DNA of 64,000 nucleotides. Origin: Macrotis lagotis (lineage: Eukaryota > Chordata > Mammalia > Peramelemorphia > Peramelidae). This document shows, piece by piece, positions 59,313-64,000 of this stretch (its first letter is position 1; every line of letters starts with the position of its first letter). A program made the translations under genes and the position numbers. Under the pieces are notes generated by a model. It saw only the letters and a list, made by a program, of their open reading frames with translations. It had not been told where the DNA came from and made no database searches. The DNA lies in assembly GCF_037893015.1 (NCBI RefSeq), contig NC_133666.1:567831712-567895711 (forward strand), read 5' to 3'.

Positions 59313-59420
59313 TCTATTCTTGCAATGTAAATAAAAGTTTGAATTTGTTAATTGAAAAAAAATATTTATTTTGCTTATCTATGCATCATTCTGCACTTTC
59401 TGTTCCATACATTTTTAAAA
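59313..59420 (+). repeat. Dispersed direct repeat, copy 1
   Basis: About 80% alike, by eye, to 61121-61220. Shared blocks include 'tgcaatgtaaat', 'tgcatcattctg' and 'ctatacatttttaaaa'. Family unknown. Confidence 0.75.
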
Positions 59421-59695
59421 GTCACTTGTTCCCAGGTGGGTCTTTGAACACCAAATGGAAGCCTAAAACTTTCAGGTTTTTATGATCAATTCCAGATGAA
59501 TTTGATAAAAGGAAGAAGGACAAGAGAAAAGAAAGGTAGAAGGGCCAGGAAGCTAGATTTTTCAAATTCTGAAGCTTCATGTTTAAACATGACAAGCTTG
59601 GCCTGAATAACCTATCTTGTAATAAGAAACTAAAATTGAAGAAACTGCGAAATGGTAAAGTTTTAGTTAAAATGATGAAAGGAAACCAGCACAGG
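59421..59695. other. Unassigned sequence
   Basis: Nothing recognised. Confidence 0.4.
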
Positions 59696-59707
59696 TTTTT
59701 ATTCTTT

Positions 59708-59868
59708 TTTTTTTTAGTTTTTTTTTTTTTTTGGTAAGGCAAACGGGGTTAAGTGGCTTGCCCAAGGCCACACAGCTAGATAAGTATTAAGTGTCTGAGA
59801 CCGGATTTGAACCCAGGTACTCCTGACTCCAGGGCCGGTGCTTTATCCACTATGCCACCTAGCCGTCC
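59708..59868 (-). mobile_element. WSINE1-type SINE with 11-bp target duplication
   Basis: Long T run at 59708-59732, then a near-consensus SINE to 'cacctagccgtcc'. Duplication 'ttttattcttt' at 59697-59707 and 59869-59879. Confidence 0.95.
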
Positions 59869-59879
59869 TTTTATTCTTT

Positions 59880-61115
59880 ATAATTATAGAATTCCTGTCA
59901 GTTGCTTCTTTGCTAATTCATCTCTTTTCCCTGTTTTGGTCATAAATGAAGCTAAATTTGGACATATAAGGCAATCAATAACTTTTGAGTGTCTACAATA
60001 TACAGAACAATAAAACCAGCAGATGAAAACTTGGGAGGACAGAGATCAAGATTATGTGTGCTGTCATATACTGGTGAAAAGGGATTATATTCCGTTGACA
60101 AATGCCACTTTTAAATTAAGAAAGGCTACTAATAGGACAGGAACAGAGATCTAAATGGAACGGCTTATTCCTTTTGGACACAAGGATTCTTAGAGTGTTT
60201 TCCCTTCCTTTCCCTGTTGCTTTTTGGGGGAAACTGTTTCTAACAGAAGTGAATGAAGAAAGGCTGGACATGACCTGACCTTTGCAACTATAAACCTGAT
60301 TTTGTAAGTCAAATTTTATAAGTCAAACTAGCCTAGGTTTGTCCTCATAACTAGGTTCATTTTGAGAGATTAATTCCTGAAGAGAGTTACTTCTCCATTA
60401 AACATAATGATTTTTTATTAGGCCAAAGCACTGATATTTTTCCCTTTCTCATTTTCATTGGGATTAGCAAATTGATTCTTCCAAGTCTGATACTCTTTTA
60501 TTCCATATTTCTGATAAAAAAAATCAGTCTCTTAGCTCCTAACTAATGGTTATAAATCTGAAAGTTGTCTCAGTGTGTAAAAATGTTTGTCTGCTATGTC
60601 ATTTCATGTCTTTGACATGAAAAATGTTGACTTGGCCTGTCTCAATACTATTTTGTCAGTTCAGTGATAACACCAATAAATTCCTTAGCTTAGATCAACA
60701 AATTACAAGATAAGAGATATTTTGGATGCGGAAAGAGCAATAGGAATTTGAAACAAATATTATAAGTTATGATAGGATCATATTATAGAACTATGTCATC
60801 TATGAGAAATAACATTGGTCATCTGATTTGTTTTTTTGCATCCTTTCTGTATAGAATGCCCTCAGAAGTTTGTATCAGGGTTGGCATTTGTAAGGATGCC
60901 ATCCACCCATGGGTTATTGGTAAGATCCTAGAGAATAGAACTTAGTTTATAAAACTAACTTTCTTATTTCATTTTTAGCTTAAGGAACTTTTGGTGAAAC
61001 AAATCATTTTTCTCAGCATGCTCTGGTTAATCCTCTTTTTCTATTTTACTCCAATCACTGTTGATGGTCTTCTGAAAGTTTTCTCCTCAGTTGTTCATGA
61101 AAGACACAAGGAAAT
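59880..61115. other. Unassigned sequence
   Basis: No gene or repeat recognised. Confidence 0.4.
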
Positions 61116-61120
61116 TCATT

Positions 61121-61220
61121 TCTATTCTAATCCTGCAATGTAAATGAAAGTTTTAATTTGTTTATTGAAAAATATATAATTTGCATCATTCTGAACTTCC
61201 TGTTCTATACATTTTTAAAA
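61121..61220 (+). repeat. Dispersed direct repeat, copy 2
   Basis: Same orientation as 59313-59420, 1.8 kb away, with small length differences. Confidence 0.75.
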
Positions 61221-61230
61221 AAATTTCAAA

Positions 61231-61660
61231 GTTCCTCTTTTTTGTTTTCATTATTACTTGCCCTTTTTCTTTTTAACCTTTCCTCCCTCATCCACCACTA
61301 TGAAAAATCGAAAGAAGAAAAAAAAACTTGTAAGAAATAAGCACTACCAACCAAAATGAATTGCCATGTCCACAAATACACTGCTCTTTCTGAACCTTCT
61401 CCCTTAGGAGATAATATGCTTCATTAATGTACCCTTAGAAGCATTGTTAGTTATGTCAGGAAAGAGAACTCTTTAATTTTTAAAAGTTATTTTTTATAAT
61501 GTTTTTGTCCTTGAATAAATTGTTTTTCTAGTTCTGATCACATCATTCTATTTCAATTCATGTTATCCAGGATTCTTTGAACTCATTCTTTCATAATTTC
61601 TTTGGAACATTACTATTTAATTAAATGTCACCATTTGTTTAACTATTAATTTATTTTCTA
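61231..61660. other. Unassigned sequence
   Basis: Nothing recognised upstream of the POLR1E retrocopy. Confidence 0.4.
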
Positions 61661-61691
61661 AGAGCAAGCTAAGGCATCTACTTAAGATTCT

Positions 61692-62700
61692 ATGAATTCT
61701 GATCAAATGGAAATATATGATGCTAAGTTGTTTAACATGAAACCAATGCTTTCAGATGACTTGAAAGATAGTGAAATAACATTAGACCAAATTTTACAGC
61801 GATCAGGTGGACTTCTGGGTTGAGGTCCTTGGGACCACCATACAAAAGCAAATTTTGAGTTTCCTAAGAATGAACAAAATTGGCAGTGAAACTTTAAACA
61901 AAGTTGCCAAAAATATTATAAATGAAAAGGGAGTCACTGCCATTGTGAATGATGTCATTCAGGATGACCCAAACATGAATCTGCCTACCTATCTTCTTCC
62001 TATGCTGATGGTGAAATGCCAGAGAAAAATTTTAAATTTGAATACCTTCTTTCTCCTGAAGAATACAAAGTGCTTCCAGTTCCATAGAATTTTACATTTG
62101 AAGAAATTGTCAAAATGATGTCTGTTTGTTATAGAAGCCTGGAAGAACTTGTCTTTCTTTATATGAGGAAAACGGGACCACAAAGTTCAATGTCCATGAT
62201 TTTTAAATATATTCATCAAATTCAGATTCCAGAATATCATTATGATAAATAATTCAATGGGACCTGATGTGCCACATATTATAAATACCAAACCCCTGAA
62301 AAATTTTACTAGTTTTACTACTAATAATAACAGCTTAAGGCACTTGATTGATGCATCAATGAAAGTCAGAATATTGCAGTTTATGTAATTGTGTTGGCTT
62401 TGCATGTCAATGATTTCCAGACTGACCTTATATTGTTAAAGAAGGACATGGAACTCAGTGAAAAAAAAAAAGATATTTGAGATTGCAAAAACCAAGAGGC
62501 TGAAGATTTTGAAAAAAATTACTTTTGTAATATGAAGAGATTCACAAAATGGGAACTTTGTCCATCCCCCCTGCCTGCCTTGCCATGCAAAAAAAAAAAA
62601 CAACTTAAAGGCACATTGAGAATTGGGGTTTCAAAGGAGACTGCCAGACCAAAGGATAGAAAACTTGATCTGCCCAAGCTTGGCATTTATTTCCTGATGC
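61692..62700 (+). pseudogene. POLR1E: Processed pseudogene of POLR1E (RNA polymerase I subunit RPA49/PAF53)
   Basis: POLR1E is the PAF53/RPA49 subunit of nucleolar RNA polymerase I, which helps initiation and elongation on rDNA. In three frames the window shows its blocks in order: QMEIYDAKLFNMKPMLSDDL (61710), LGTTIQKQILSFLRMNKIGS (61825), NEKGVTAIVNDVIQDDPNMN (61920), KFEYLLSPEEYKVLPVP (62030), FEEIVKMM, FVIEAWKNLSFF (62125), GPDVPHIINTKPLKNFTSFT (62259), NNNSLRHLIDASMK (62325), VIVLALHVNDFQTDLILLKK (62386) and ELSEKK. These match the family as I recall it (for example GPGVPHIINTKLLKHFTCLT; ALHI-DFQIDLTVLQRDLKL). It has no introns, lacks roughly the first hundred residues, and carries several frameshifts, a stop at 61821 and losses between EEIVKMM and GPDVPH. 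The 3' part (62560-62690) with 'LPALPCKKKKQLK' fits the basic C-terminus loosely. A retrocopy made by L1 is the simplest source. Confidence 0.85.
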
Positions 62701-62841
62701 CATTGGTATTTCTTTTTTTCAAGAAATCATTTGCTTTTTCTATATAGCCAGAGACAAGTACATTTCTTGAAGGACGAGGTTATTTGTAAAAATGATAAAT
62801 TAAATGATGCCTTCGTTGGGTTTCATTTTCAAAACAAAACA

Positions 62842-63030
62842 AGACCAAACTGAAGCAACAGGGTTAACCAGTTGACTTTCTCAGGGTCATAGGTTTGCCT
62901 CAGTTTCCTCCTCTGTAAAATGATCTCGAGATGGAAGTGACAAACCACTCCAAAATTTTTGCCAAGAAAACCTCAAATGTGGTTATTGAGATTTGGCCAT
63001 GACTGAAACAACTGAATAACAACAGTACCT
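62842..63030 (+). mobile_element. SINE with RTE-type 3' tail
   Basis: 'cctcagtttcctcctctgta' (MIR-like core) then 'gacaaaccactccaaaattt', 'tgccaagaaaacctcaaat', 'catgactgaaacaactgaat' and AAC repeats. This is the tail shared with BovB/RTE LINEs and carried by several marsupial SINEs. Confidence 0.75.
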
Positions 63031-63034
63031 ATTC

Positions 63035-63185
63035 CCTGCCATTTATAGTCTTAGAGAGTTGTCTCAGAGCACTGATATTAGAAGACTTATCCAGGGGTGG
63101 ACAACTAATATTCTTCTCAGAAGGCTGGATTAGAGCCTTGACCTTTCTGACTCAGAGGTCAGTTCAATATCCCTTATTCCGTGCT
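63035..63185 (-). mobile_element. Possible MIR-like remnant
   Basis: 'cagaaggctggattagagcc' and 'ctttctgactcagaggtcag' follow the complement of a worn CORE-SINE. Confidence 0.4.
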
Positions 63186-63189
63186 CCCT

Positions 63190-64000
63190 CTCTTCATCTT
63201 ACCTTCAAGAAAATGAATGTTAACTATGTCTAAACTCACTGAAAGTGAATGTGTCTAATTACAGTTTACCATGCTCAGCACATACTCTGTAGAAGCATCC
63301 TTTCATGACAAGATCACAAGAGACTGGGTGCTTTTTCTATTTGTGAAAGTAACATTATGCTATGGGCATCCCCTTCTTTTACTTAAAAGGGCAATATAGT
63401 AAAATATTTCATGAAGAACAGTGATTTATAATTAGACATTACAAAAGTTACCCTTAATAGGTCTTAAGGTGATATTTATGATAAGGCAATTTAAATTATC
63501 AGTCTTAAAAATACAGTATAACCACTTCTTCTACTGAAGTTAATTGTTACTTTGTGTTTAGATCAATAAGATCTATAAAACAGCATTAAAAGATAACATT
63601 TATGCCTGTTATCTGAACATTCAGTACTATATCCTATAAAGAAGTTAGTGCAAGAGAAATTTATATTAGAAAAATTCATTTTCAAAGTTAAATCCAGCAA
63701 ATTAGAAAAGAAGGATTTTAGGTGTTACAACAATTGTGTAAAAAATTATTCTTTTTGCCCTTTTCTTCATATGTGAAGGCAGTTCTCTGGAATTCAGTAC
63801 AGCTCATTAATTACTATTTTGTATTAAATGTGTATCTTCAGCTATCAGCACAAAAGATTTTCCTCCCCTTTTAAACTTATTTTTCCCCAGAGAGAAAAAT
63901 AATACCAACTCTTAAGATAAGTGAGTCTATGAATAGTGCTACATCTGCAGTGCTGTGATAATGTTGAACCCCAAATCAGTTGCTAAACTTTGCTGCTGCT
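63190..64000. other. Unassigned sequence
   Basis: No gene or repeat recognised to the end of the window. Confidence 0.4.

Noticed and set aside
59807-60013. Frame starting MNPGTPDSRAGALSTMPPS
   Set aside because: The start is SINE translation; a similar peptide is read from the SINE at 3600-3754.

Overview
The window is gene-poor, AT-rich marsupial (metatherian) DNA. The signature is a dense set of marsupial-type retroelements. There are eleven copies of one tRNA-headed SINE of the WSINE1/SINE1 kind (A box near 'gcgcagtggatagagca', B box 'gttcaaatcc', end 'ccattgccttgcaaaa'). With them are ten LINE-1 pieces of one general type, an RTE (BovB-like) LINE piece, SINEs with RTE-type tails, and old MIR, L2 and CR1/L3 remains. 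The exact SINE version ('ttaataattacctagctgtgtggccttgggcaagccac') looks more Australian/dasyurid- or Dromiciops-like than opossum-like to me; that is an impression from memory, not a computed assignment. No intact protein-coding host gene, exon, tRNA, rRNA or snRNA gene can be supported. The short open frames present are chance frames or translated repeats.

Layout. 1-2755: a HAL1-like L1 (5' UTR, ORF1, 3' end, no endonuclease or reverse transcriptase). 2776-4735: a nest in which an L1 is split by an RTE piece that itself holds a SINE. 5000-11600: mostly unassigned sequence with a striking inverted repeat pair (5039-5099 and 7324-7384), a CR1/L3 remnant and nested SINEs. 11610-13186: a 5'-truncated L1 with a 10-bp target duplication. 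16381-19709: an L1 with an intact 5' end but missing its 3' end, still flanked by a 13-bp target duplication. 19723-43500: mainly unassigned, with four solo-LTR-like fossils, several L1 3' ends, a possible small DNA transposon and a nested CR1/L3-L2 pair. 43544-50838: a near full-length but decayed L1 inserted in the middle of a MIR and carrying three SINEs. 52020-57565: another long L1 (minus strand) carrying three SINEs. 61692-62700: a 5'-truncated, intronless, decayed copy of POLR1E (RNA polymerase I subunit RPA49/PAF53), the only host-gene sequence recognised.

Nothing here works as a gene system. The interest lies in the order of insertions, the odd L1 structures (HAL1-like, 3'-truncated, inter-ORF tandem repeats), a SINE with a duplicated head, two unclassified dispersed repeats and the POLR1E retrocopy. 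No new biosynthetic, defence or regulatory system was found. Family names come from recalled consensus sequences and are open to correction by a RepeatMasker run.
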